In this document: piece by piece, positions 1 to 11,439 of the stretch | How the letters are laid out: every line of letters starts with the position of its first letter | Position numbering within the stretch: position 1 is the stretch's first letter | Origin: Adiantum capillus-veneris | Lineage: Eukaryota; Streptophyta; Polypodiopsida; Polypodiales; Pteridaceae | Direction of reading: 5' to 3' | NCBI GenBank assembly: GCA_014529385.2 | Contig: CM043943.1 | Span: forward strand, 158,242,247 to 158,306,246 | DNA length: 64,000 bases | Program-made: the position numbers and the translations under genes | The notes under the pieces: model-generated | What the model saw: the letters and a program-made list of their open reading frames with translations, nothing else | Told to the model about the DNA's origin: nothing | The model's database searches: none

Positions 1-105
1 ATTTTCCCTTTGGGGGTATTGAGAATGGAGGAGTTTTGAGAGCTAAACTTAGTCATTGCCTGGTTGTCCTCTTATATATAAACCAACATGAATGCAAAAG
101 TATGC

Positions 106-142
<37 letters not shown>

Positions 143-365
143 ATTAACATGGTGAGAAAGGGGTTTGCAGAATATGTTTGCAATTACGTAATCACCTCGA
201 AAGAGTTTCACAGGGCTATTATGAACACAAACAAAGCAATAATGAACCTTGGTATACTAAATGCCAAAGGAAAGCCAAGGCAAGAAAAGAAAACAAGTAA
301 GAAATGGATAGTCCACCGTGTCTTTTATAGGGAGATGAAAAGTCTCTTGGTTTTCCATTTTCATT

Positions 366-515
366 GGCCTTTTCATTTTATTTTATTTTTTTAATAGCAA
401 AACTCACAATTGTGAGTGAATTATATTGAGCAGCCCAAAAAATTACAAGGTCTTGTCATGCTCATGTGCAACCATGACAACATCCAGGGACCATAATTAC
501 ATAGGCTTTTCATTT
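366..515 (-). mobile_element. 5'-truncated LINE 3' end with candidate target duplication
   Basis: About 120 bp (385-505) match, in the same orientation, the 3' end of the large LINE at 11232-11360. They share the 'aatagcaaaactcacaattg' start, the 'catgctc' core and 'ccagggaccataattacat', then diverge abruptly. On the minus strand the copy ends in an A-rich tail (T-rich on plus at about 373-391). Flanks ggccttttcattt (366-378) and ggcttttcattt (504-515) look like a 12-13 bp target duplication. This is the expected product of target-primed reverse transcription that stopped early. No coding content. Confidence 0.75.
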
Positions 516-531
516 CTTAAACTCTCCTTTA

Positions 532-574
532 CTTTATGCATTCCATATCTTTTGAAAAGATTTTTATTACTTTA
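532..574. repeat. 38-bp tandem host repeat, second unit split by a Helitron
   Basis: Unit 1 is 532-569 (ctttatgcattccatatc...ttatta). Unit 2 begins cttta at 570-574, is interrupted by the Helitron, and resumes at 5053-5085 (tgtattccatatc...). Removing 575-5052 leaves two adjacent 38-bp units differing at about two positions. The duplication therefore predates the insertion and is not a target-site duplication. Confidence 0.8.
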
Positions 575-582
575 CTAGTACA

Positions 583-613
583 ACGGCGTCGCCTTCGGCG
601 GCGGCATTGCCAC
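583..613 (-). repeat. Helitron 3' terminal hairpin (left copy)
   Basis: acggc at 583-587 can pair with the gcc-containing arm ending near 613 around a ttcggcggc loop, about 8 nt inside the CTAG terminus. One arm (gccac) has mutated relative to the right copy, weakening the base of the stem. Confidence 0.7.
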
Positions 614-782
614 TTGTAGGACTATGTGGACTCTCTCTCTCTCTCCTTCTTTGTCTCTCCCTCCGTCTCACTATCTCTTGCCTCAGAATGTCTTCTCTCT
701 CTAAAGTACAGTATGCCACTCAACCACTATGTGTGCGCGCCTCGATTTGCACACCACAAAACACACGACTCCCTCCCTCCCC

Positions 783-836
<54 letters not shown>

Positions 837-1026
837 ATTTTGTAAGTTTCCCCAACCACTCTCTATCTCTCTGTGCCTCGACCTGTACATCACGTGACAC
901 ACGTCTCTCTATCTATCTATCTATCTAGGATGGGTTGGTAGGCGTCCTGTCTCTCTCTCTCACTCTCTCTCCCTCTCTCTCTCATGATATATACACATGT
1001 GACTTTTGTCCAGATGACCGTGTGTG

Positions 1027-1089
<63 letters not shown>

Positions 1090-1217
1090 GGGGCTCGACG
1101 GAACGGTGCCGGATCAAGCTTCTTGCGACACATGGTCGGGGGAGGGGCCGGAATTCCTTCATGCCTATATATAGTATGGACAACGTGTTCTTTTAAAGCA
1201 ACCCACTATCACGAATA

Positions 1218-1324
1218 TCAACATGTATCCTTTGCCTTGGTCTTCTTAGCATGCATCCACCTCGTTGCCGTGTCGTGTCTTGGAGCCCAAGTTACAGACG
1301 TCTCATCGCAGATCTCCCCCTCTG

Positions 1325-1376
<52 letters not shown>

Positions 1377-1617
1377 TGATCTGGTAGGCTGCACACGCAA
1401 TGTTCGTGAAAAATGTGTCTTAGCTTAATATCGTGCAGTTCCAATTCCAAAACTACTGGCTGATGGCAAGGGAAAAAGAAGAAATTCCGTCCCAAAATAG
1501 AGAAAAAAGCGTGAATAACCTTATTTTTTAAAATGTCCTCTTGACAAAATCAAGGAAAGGAATTTTGTATGTGTGGAAAAATGATTTGTCCCAAACACAG
1601 GAAGTAGGTGCTTCAAT

Positions 1618-1685
<68 letters not shown>

Positions 1686-1809
1686 CGTCAGTGTTCGGGA
1701 AAAGTGCGTCGCCTTGAGCAGTTGAATTGAACAATCAAAACAGCCGCCTCATTGCCGTGTCGTGCCTTGGAGCCCAAGTTACAGACGTCTTGTTGCAGAT
1801 CTCCCCCTC

Positions 1810-1863
<54 letters not shown>

Positions 1864-2116
1864 TGATCTGGTAGGCTTCAGACGTAGTGTTCGTGAAAAA
1901 TGTGTCTTAGCTTAATATCGTGTAGTTCTAATTCCAAAAATACTGGCTGAGGGCAAGGCGAAAAGGAGAAATTCCATCCCAAAATAGAGAAAAAAGCGTG
2001 AAAATCCAAAAAAAATAACCTTATTTCTTAAAATGTCCTCTTGACAAAATCAAGGAAAGGAATTTTGTATGTGTGGAAAATGATTTTTCCCGAACACAGG
2101 AAGTAGGTGCTTCAAT

Positions 2117-2195
<79 letters not shown>

Positions 2196-2411
2196 GTCAG
2201 TGTTCGGGAAAAGTGCATCGCCTTGAGCAGTTGAATTGAACAATCAAAACAGCTGGCTGAAGGGAGGGTGAGAAGGAGAAAGTCCGCTTGGAAAATTCAA
2301 GAAAATGAAAACCTAATTCTTTAAAATTTCCTATTGACAAAATCAAGGAAAGGGATTTTATATGTGTGGAAAAATGATTTTTCCCAAACACAGGGAGTAG
2401 GTGCTTCAACT

Positions 2412-2451
<40 letters not shown>

Positions 2452-2515
2452 GCGTCAATGTTTGGGAAAAGTGCGTCACCTTGAGCAGTTGAATTGAACA
2501 ATCAAAACAGCCGGT
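1218..2515. repeat. Reiterated microsatellite-bearing blocks inside the left Helitron
   Basis: Two block types alternate. Block A (about 1255-1475 and 1740-1975) reads 'gttgccgtgtcgtg...ggagcccaagttacagacgt', then (GA)n, then 'ggttgatctggtaggct...gttcgtgaaaaatgtgtcttagc'. Block B (about 1530-1740, 2030-2250, 2325-2515) reads 'cctcttgacaaaatcaagga...gaagtaggtgcttcaa', then (TC)n, then 'cgtcagtgttcgggaaaagtgcgtc...caatcaaaacagc'. The mirror set lies at about 8420-9790 in the right copy. Each block carries its own long dinucleotide tract, so block and tract were duplicated together. Confidence 0.8.
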
Positions 2516-3038
2516 TGAAGGGAGGGTTAGAAGGAGAAAGTCCTCTTGGAAAATTCAAGAAAATGGAGTTAAATTGTAAAAAGTTCATCTAGTTTGAAAA
2601 TTTTTCTCTTTGAAACTACCCCAAAGCAGACGTCTGATTGATTCTTTTCGAGAAAATTACCAAAATATCCCACTAATTTGTAAAAATTCCCAAAATACCC
2701 TTGTATTTATTTTCCTAATCTTTATTTCTTTTTGATTGACAATTAAGATCCGGTTTTGAGTGCTTAGCATGTAATTAGTCACAAATTACCTCGCAAAAAA
2801 GGGCAAATATTATGTCTGAAACTAATGAAGCAATTCATCTCAAGAGCCTACTTAACAGACTCAAATTCTAGTTTTAGCATCTTGTATTCTCTCTGCGTTT
2901 GTGTCTACACATGAGAGAGAGAAAGAATCATGTCCACTGCCAGCCACTGCAAGGGCCCAATGCTTTGATGGAGAGAGAGAGAGAGACAGAGAGAGAGAGA
3001 ATGCAACCTGTCTGGACTCTGCTTTAACCTGCATGCAC

Positions 3039-3115
<77 letters not shown>

Positions 3116-4196
3116 GCTTAGGCCATGCTGCGTTCGAGCCTCGAGGATACGTAGATGCCGTTAGAGGAACTCACCTCTCTCTCTCTATGTGTGTGTGTGT
3201 GTGTATGTATGTGTGTGACTGCTCTTCAGTGTCACCTGTCCACTGTGTCACGCCGCGCACACTGGCCTGAAACCTGCCAGATCAAGCTTCTGCTGACACT
3301 TGCCGAGGGGGGCGGATGAAATCCCTTCCCCCATGATAATAGTATAGATTCAAAAAACTATAGAATTTCGTTGTCATTATAAAATAGTCATAGACCAATA
3401 TTCCACTTTCAGGTGTGTGAGGCAGCACATAAACACACACACAATATCTATACTAATTTATCTAAGCCGGGTATACGTCATGAACTTCATGTGATGAAGT
3501 CATGTGCTCTGAGTTGAGCAACTTGCAAGAGACTCATGGTAGAGGTCTCCCTGACACACGTGTGTGTGTGTGAGAGTGAGAGGGGGGGCGGACGGACAAT
3601 AGATACAATATCCTCACAGCTGCTGGTGGCCATGGCTAATGATTGGCAGCAAACAATGTTGCCGTCACCGAATGAGCCGGGTGAGCTACCGGAGGATGAC
3701 GGAGACGGCAAGTAGTTGGGATCGGAGGTGTTGGAGGAAACAGTGAGCGCGCTCTCCGATGAAACTCTCTCTCTCACATGGGATTCCAGTTGCCAACTGC
3801 GAGTCAAATCCCTCCCCCGTTCTCTGTCTCGTTGTGGTTCAGCTGTGGTGTACAGTCGAGGCAAGCTAGCAGAGGGAGAAGCACTCGTTTGTGGTGGAAG
3901 ATTGATGCAAGGAGGAGGCAAGGTTGGCTGGTGGCAAGGGAGAGAAGGGCTTCAAGAGATCTTAATATTGCGCACTCTGCAAGCACTTCTAATTAACAAC
4001 CCAGGTCTACTGTTCTACAAAAGCAATACACACACAAACTGGTGCAAGTTGCACATGCGGACGCACACACATATCAAGCTCCATCTGATCTGGCGGATCC
4101 TCTAGAAGTTCCACCTCCTCTAATCCTAGTCCACCTTACCTCTCATGGCTCGAATCCACCTGCACCAACTCACGCGTCTACACCACATCATGACAA

Positions 4197-4271
<75 letters not shown>

Positions 4272-4489
4272 TACAACAAAAAACTGTGCGTGAGAGAGAG
4301 AGAGAGGCAGAGATCTGCCCATCCGCTTTTTTGTAGCATGTTCTTTGTCTGCCACATCGCCTGCAGTGACAGTTAAGTTTCAACGTTATTCTGCTGCTAA
4401 TGTCCGTCGTCATTTCCTGCAGCCTGCTGCTACTGTCCGCCGTCAACTGCTACTGCTGTCTGCCGTCGTCCCCTACAGCACGTGTCTGT

Positions 4490-4678
4490 CGTCCATCAAC
4501 TGCTATTCCCCTGCACAACAGCTCACTCACCTGCAACTGCTATTCCCCTGCAGAGCAGCTCACTCGTCCGTCAACTACTATTTCCCTGCAGCAGCTCACT
4601 CGCCTGCAACTGCTATTCCCCTGCAGCAGCTCACTCGTCCGTCAACTGTTATTCCTCTGCAGAGTAGCAACTCACTCA

Positions 4679-4680
<2 letters not shown>
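4490..4680. repeat. Minisatellite of about 35 bp, about five copies
   Basis: Degenerate units of 'ctattcccctgcagcagctc' followed by 'actcgtccgtcaactg' repeat about five times, ending at an (AC/GT)n-(GA)n tract. The inverted counterpart is at about 6130-6330 in the right Helitron. Confidence 0.75.
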
Positions 4681-4772
<92 letters not shown>

Positions 4773-5052
4773 CTGCCACTCGTAGAGCAATGGCCAGTAT
4801 CCACACCTCGACGGTTTTCCGTAGCCCAATGATATCCGATTCCTTTTGCAACGATCACATGTCCACCTAGTCAATTTCCCGCAACCCCCTGACCTTAGGC
4901 TACTTCAACTTCAAAAAAAATGAAAGGCCAACTTTCTCTCGCTCTCGATTTGCTGTGTGCCGAAGACGCAGGATACTTTTCCGAATGAAGCTACTATTGC
5001 CACATGTTAAGAGGGGGCCGAAATTCCCTCCCCTTTTATCTATTAGTATAGA

Positions 5053-5747
5053 TGTATTCCATATCTTTTGAAAAGATTTTTATTTTTAGGAGACACCTTT
5101 TACTACTAAGTAGGGTTTCAAAAATGGACACAAAAGGTTTTTTGACTTTCCATCTTCATTTGTCTTTAGATTTTTCACTTCCATTAGTTTTTGACTTTCC
5201 ACCACCTGCATCTTCTAAACTCACCCAAAACTTATGCACTTAATATGGTTTGAAAACTTTATGTTTTGGAAGTTTTGAATCGGTCTGTCTTTTCATTTTC
5301 TAAACTCACCCTTCAGTTATACACTTAATATGTTTTGAAAGAATTTTTATTTTTTTTAGAGATTGGGGAGATCTATTGGTAACTCGTTATTTTTATTCGT
5401 TAGTTTCCTAGATTCTTGGGAATCATAGGACCCCCGCCAAGGTGAAGGGCCTTCAACCTCCTGGACGCATTAGAAGAATGTCTCACCTTGGCGACCCTAT
5501 ACCACATAGGCTCACATAAAGATCTGTTACAAACGCACAATTTTTTTAAAAAGAAAATATGATTTGGCCACAGTCCATTGCTCATGGCCTCTTGCTTGCA
5601 TGATGTATCTCACCTCCCGACGACTTTGCAACGTGACACCCTCCCCGCGTGCTTGCACAATAGCCATCCTACCCTTGCCTTTGTCCCCATCTCTTCCGCC
5701 TTTTTCTTCCACGGCCTGCGCCCAACATCGATGAAGATTCCCACTAA
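5053..5747. other. Spacer between the two Helitrons
   Basis: This 695-bp stretch is outside both Helitrons. The first ~330 bp are AT-rich and contain loose repeats of a 'ctcaccc...acttaatatg.tttgaaa' motif related to the 38-bp unit on the left. From about 5400 the sequence is unrelated and more GC-rich. I see no convincing gene. Confidence 0.6.
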
Positions 5748-5777
5748 TCTATACTAATAGATAAAGGGGAGGGAATT

Positions 5778-5808
<31 letters not shown>

Positions 5809-6038
5809 AACCATGCAAAAGCAGCTTCATTCGGGAAAGTATCCTGCGCCTCCGACACACAGCAAACAAAGAGCGAGAGAAAGCTGGCCTTCCAATTTTT
5901 TTGAATTTGAAGTAGCCTAAGGTCAGGGGGCTGCGGGCAATTGACTAGGTGGACGCGTGACCGTTGCAAAAAGAACCGGACATCATTGGGCTACGGGAAA
6001 CCGTCGAGGTGTGGATGTTGGCCATTGCCCTACGAGTG

Positions 6039-6134
<96 letters not shown>

Positions 6135-6541
6135 TGAGTGAGCTGCTGCTCTGTAGGGGAATAATAGTTGACGGACGAGTGAGCTGCTGCAGGGGAATAG
6201 CAGTTGCAGGCGAGTGAGCTGCTGCAGGGAAATAGCATATGACGGACGAGTGAGCTGCTCTGCAGGGGAATATCAGTTGCAAGCGAGTGAGCTGCTATGC
6301 AAGGGAATAGCAGTTGACGGACGACAGACACGTGCTGTAGGGGACGACGGCAGACAGCAGCAGCAGTTGACGGCGGACAGTAGCAGCAGGCTGCAGGAAA
6401 TGATGACGGATAGTAGCAGCAGAATAACGTTGAAACTTAACTGTCACTGCAGGCGATGTGGCAGACGAAGAACATGCTACAAAAAAGCGGATGAGCAGAT
6501 CTCTGTCTCTCTCTCTCTCTCACGCACAGTTTTTTGTTGTA

Positions 6542-6646
<105 letters not shown>

Positions 6647-7278
6647 TTGTCATGATGTGGCGCAGACGCGTGAGTTGGTGCAGGTGGATTTGAGCCATGA
6701 GAGGTAAGGTGGACTAGGATTAGAGGAGGTGGAACGTCTAGAGGATCCGCCAGATCAGATGGAGCTTGATATGTGTGTGCGTCCGCATGTGCAACTTGCA
6801 CCAGTTTGTGTGTGTATTGCTTTTGTAGAACAGTAGACCTGGGTTGTTAATTAGAAGTGCTTGCAGAGTGCGCAATATTAAGATCTCTTGAAGCCCTTCT
6901 CTCCCTTGCCACCAGCCAACCTTGCCTCCTCCTTGCATCAATCTTCCACCACAAACGAGTGCTTCTCCCTCTGCTAGCTTGCCTCGACTGTACACCACCA
7001 CCGAACCACAATGAGACAGAGAACGGGGGAGGGATTTGACTCACAGTTGGCAACTGGAATCCCATGTGAGAGAGAGAGTTTCATCGGAGAGCGCGATCAC
7101 TGTTTCCTCCAACACCTCCAATCCCAACTACTTGCCGTCTCCGTCATCCTCCGGTAGCTCACCCGGCTCATTCGGTGACGGCAACATTGTTTGCTGCCAA
7201 TCATTAGCCATGGCCACCAGCAATTGTGAGGATATTGTATCTATTGTCCGTCCCCCCCCCCCCCCCCCCCCTCTCACT

Positions 7279-7332
<54 letters not shown>

Positions 7333-7540
7333 TGTCAGGGAGACCTCTACCATGAGTCTCTTGCAAGTTGCTCAACTCAGAGCACACGACTTCATCACAT
7401 GAAGTTCACGACGTATACCCGGCTTACATAGATTAGTATAGATATTGTGTGTGTGTTTATGTGCTGCCTCACACACCTGAAAGTGGAATATTGGTCTATG
7501 ACTATTTTATAATGACAACGAAATTCTATAGTTTTTTGAA

Positions 7541-7610
7541 TCTATACTATTATCATGGGGGAAGGGATTTCATCCGCCCCCCTCGGCAAGTGTCAGCAGA
7601 AGCTTGATCT
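7541..7610 (+). repeat. Internal Helitron 5'-terminus-like sequence
   Basis: TCTATACTATTATCATGGGG starts at 7541 after an A and continues into 'gaagggatttc...cagaagcttgatctggcag', resembling the 5' subterminal region. The left copy has the same block ending at 3348 on the minus strand. A further, more decayed version (TCCATACTATATATAGGCAT then gaattccggcccc...gaagcttgatccggcac) lies at 9854 on the right and 1180 on the left. An opposite-facing version begins at 3447 (+) in the left copy and at 7442 (-) in the right copy. Confidence 0.65.
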
Positions 7611-7676
7611 GGCAGGTTTCAGGCCAGTGTGCGCGGCGTGACACAGTGGACAGGTGACACTGAAGAGCAGTCACAC

Positions 7677-7708
<32 letters not shown>

Positions 7709-7784
7709 AGAGAGAGAGAGAGGTGAGTTCCTCTAATGGCATCTACGTATCCTCGAGGCTCGAACGCAGCATGGCCTAAGCCCT

Positions 7785-7890
<106 letters not shown>

Positions 7891-7925
7891 GTGCATGCAG
7901 GTTACAGCAGAGTCGAGACAGGTTG

Positions 7926-7976
<51 letters not shown>

Positions 7977-8491
7977 AAAGCATTGGGCCCTTGCAATGGT
8001 TGGCAGTGGACATGATTCTTTCTCTCTCTCATGTGTAGACACAAACGCAGAGAGAATACAAGATGCTAAAACTAGAATTTGAGTCTGTTAAGTAGGCTCT
8101 TGAGATGAATTGCTTCATTAGTTTCAGACATAATATTTGCCCTTTTTTGCGAGGTAATTTGTGACTAATTACATGCTAAGCACTCAAAACCGGATCTTAA
8201 TTGTCAATCAAAAAGAAATAAAGATTAGGAAAATAAATACAAGGGTATTTTGGGAATTTTTACAAATTAGTGGGATATTTTGGTAATTTTCTCGAAAAGA
8301 ATCAATCAGACGTCTGCTTTGGGGTAGTTTCAAAGAGAAAAATTTTCAAACTAGATGAACTTTTTACAATTTAACTCCATTTTCTTGAATTTTCCAAGCG
8401 GACTTTCTCCTTCTAACCCTCCCTTCAACCGAGTGTTTTGATTGTTCAATTCAACTGCTCAAGGCGACGCACTTTTCTCGAACATTGACGC

Positions 8492-8648
<157 letters not shown>

Positions 8649-8860
8649 GAAGCACCTACTCCCTGTGTTTGGGAAAAATCATTTTTCCACACATATAAAA
8701 TTCCTTTCCTTGATTTTGTCAATAGGAAATTTTAAAGAATTAGGTTTTCATTTTCTTGAATTTTCCAAGCGGACTTTCTCCATCTCACCCTACCTTCAGC
8801 CGGCTGTTTTGATTGTTCAATTCAACTGCTCAAGGCGATGCACTTTTCCCGAACACTGAC

Positions 8861-8927
<67 letters not shown>

Positions 8928-9180
8928 ATTGAAGCACCTACTTCCTGTGTTCGGGAAAAATCATTTTTCCACACATACAAAATTCCTTTCCTTGATTTTG
9001 TCAAGAGGACATTTTAAGAAATAAGGTTATTTTTTTGGATTTTCATGCTGTTTTCTCTATTTTGGGATGGAATTTCTCCTTTTCCCCTTGCCCTCACCCA
9101 GTATTTTTGGAATTAGAACTACATGATATTAAGCTAAGACACATTTTTCACGAACACTGCGTCTGAAACCTACCAGATCA

Positions 9181-9218
<38 letters not shown>

Positions 9219-9343
9219 CAGAGGGGGAGATCTGCAACAAGACGTCTGTAACTTGGGCTCCAAGGCACGACACGGCAATGAGGCGATTGTTTTGATTGTT
9301 CAATTCAACTGCTCAAGGAGACGCACTTTTCCCGAACACTGAC

Positions 9344-9426
<83 letters not shown>

Positions 9427-9655
9427 ATTGAAGCACCTACTTCCTGTGTTCGGGACAAATCAAAATTCCTTTCCTTGATTTTGTCAAGAGGACATTTTAA
9501 AAAATAAGGTTATTTTCACGCTTTTTTCTCTATTTTGGGACGGAATTTCTTCTTTTCCCCTTGCCATCAGCCAGTATTTTTGGAATTGGAACTGCACGAT
9601 ATTAAGCTAAGACACATTTTTCACGAACACTGCGTCTGTAGAGGGTACCAGATCA

Positions 9656-9706
<51 letters not shown>

Positions 9707-9951
9707 GGACAGAGGGGGAGATTTGCGATGAGACGTTTGTAACTTGGGCTCCAAGACACGACACGGCAACGAGGTGGATGCATGCTAAGAAGACCAAGGC
9801 AAAGGATACATGTTAATATTCGTGATAGTGGGTTGCTTTAAAAGAACACGTTGTCCATACTATATATAGGCATGAAGGAATTCCGGCCCCTCCCCCGACC
9901 ATGTGTCGCAAGAAGCTTGATCCGGCACCGTTCGCTTCAGCCCCGAGGAGA

Positions 9952-10015
<64 letters not shown>

Positions 10016-10209
10016 CGGTCATCTGGACAAAAGTCACATGTGTATATATCATGAGAGAGAGAGAGGGAGAGAGAGTGACAGAGAGAGAGAGAGAGAGGAC
10101 GCCTACCAACCCATCCTAGATAGATAGATAGATAGATAGAGAGACGTGTGTCACGTGATGTACAGGTCGAGGCACAGAGAGATAGAGAGTGGCTGGGAAA
10201 CTTACAAAA

Positions 10210-10247
<38 letters not shown>

Positions 10248-10427
10248 TGGGGGGAGGGAGGGAGTCGTGTGTTTTGTGGTGTGCAAATCGAGGCGCACAC
10301 ACACACATAGTGGGTGAGTGGCATACTGTACTTTAGAGAGAGAAGACATTCTGAGACAAGAGATAGTGAGACGGAGGGAGAGACAAAGAAGGAGGGAGAG
10401 AGAGAGAGAGTCCACATAATCCTACAA

Positions 10428-10458
10428 ACGGCAATGCCGCCGCCGAAGGCAACGCCGT
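10428..10458 (+). repeat. Helitron 3' terminal hairpin (right copy)
   Basis: Arms acggcaatgcc (10428-10438) and ggcaacgccgt (10448-10458) pair over 9 of 11 positions around a 9-nt GCCGCCGAA loop. The terminal CTAG starts four bases after the stem. This matches the 3' hairpin expected of a Helitron. Confidence 0.8.
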
Positions 10459-10466
10459 TGTACTAG

Positions 10467-11230
10467 TAAAATATTAAAATATTGGGTACTTCCTACTAGC
10501 AAGTCTCGAGATTTATTCATTACTTACCAAGATTCTTCCACCCCCAACATCTTTACTCCCTTCCTTGGTTGAAGGCTTTTCACGTTCTAAAAGAGATTTG
10601 GCATGGGAGTCGGACCACAACACGTAAACAACGACGACATCTTTGGTATTGATGTAAAACCACTTTGGCGACTTGACCTTTGTGCTCAGTGTTGGACACA
10701 TCTCTAATTTAAAAAACAACGCATGTACATGCCCCCATCCCGCTTCGCGCGGCCTGCTGGCAGCTGTCCACACCCGATTTTGACACTGTTTTCCCATTGT
10801 CGTAAAGCAGTACGGCCAAGCAGCAGACTCAGCCCTCATCCCCGCATGTAGGCGAACCATCCTACTATGCACATGCCTCCGCCTCTTTTTCCATGGCGCT
10901 TTCTCTGCCCGTCCCCTTGCTGCACCTGCCTGCCTTTACCGCCACTCCTTGGGCCGTCACCTGGCGAGGACGAACAGGCTTCGCAAGCTCCCGCCCCGCT
11001 GCCGCATCAAGTTGGATTCGCATTTTTTTTTGCATTTTACATGATTGGGTACCCCTACTAAATGATTTTGCAAAAGTTCAAATTCATTCGGTGTACAAAG
11101 TATAGAAGCAAGATGGACAATCGACCAATTGTCTCTCCAAAATGTTTTGAGCAAAAGGCATGCCCTAACTCGTAGTCTAATGTGCAGTCCGCCCAATTAC
11201 ATAGACCTACAAATGAAGACAGAGCTAACA
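10467..11230. other. No gene recognised
   Basis: Moderately GC-rich sequence between the right Helitron and the LINE tail. One open stretch on the minus strand (about 10513-10870) has no recognisable domain, and its codon content does not look convincing. Confidence 0.5.
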
Positions 11231-11439
11231 ATTTTTTTTTTAAATAGCAAAACTCACAATTGTGAGTGAATTATATTAATCAATCGAAATAATTACAAGG
11301 ACTTGTCATGCTCGTGTTGAGCCATGACATCATCCAGGGACCATAATTACATCGGTTATCAGGGCAACCATCCCAACCAACTCGCCCCCTCATCCTTGAT
11401 ACATACGGTCCATTACCATATTCTTTTGAGATCTTTTAA

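Larger units (their letters stand above)
575..5052 (-). mobile_element. Non-autonomous Helitron, left copy (5' end at 5052)
   Basis: On the minus strand the element starts TCTATACTAATAGATAAA at 5052 and ends CTAG at 575. A GC-rich hairpin sits just upstream of the end, and the neighbouring bases are A (5' side) and T (3' side). These are the defining Helitron marks: TC start, CTRR end, 3' hairpin, A|T insertion, no target duplication. No Rep/helicase reading frame is present, so it would need enzymes in trans. Most of the 4.48 kb is conserved short blocks separated by long (TC)n, (AC)n or (GA)n tracts. The copy at 5748-10466 is nearly identical over its whole length apart from tract lengths. 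Possible frames inside are translated microsatellite (SLSLSL, RERERE, CVCVCV) and are not genes. Confidence 0.85.

Noticed and set aside
92-394. Open frame with RERERE repeat
   Set aside because: Depends on translation of a (GA)n tract and has no domain.
540-5084. 33-bp direct repeat flanking the left Helitron taken as a target-site duplication
   Set aside because: Removing the element leaves a pre-existing tandem 38-bp repeat; Helitrons make no duplication.
6130-6330. Possible CRISPR-like array of about 35-bp units
   Set aside because: Units are contiguous degenerate tandem repeats without spacers, in a plant-like genome.
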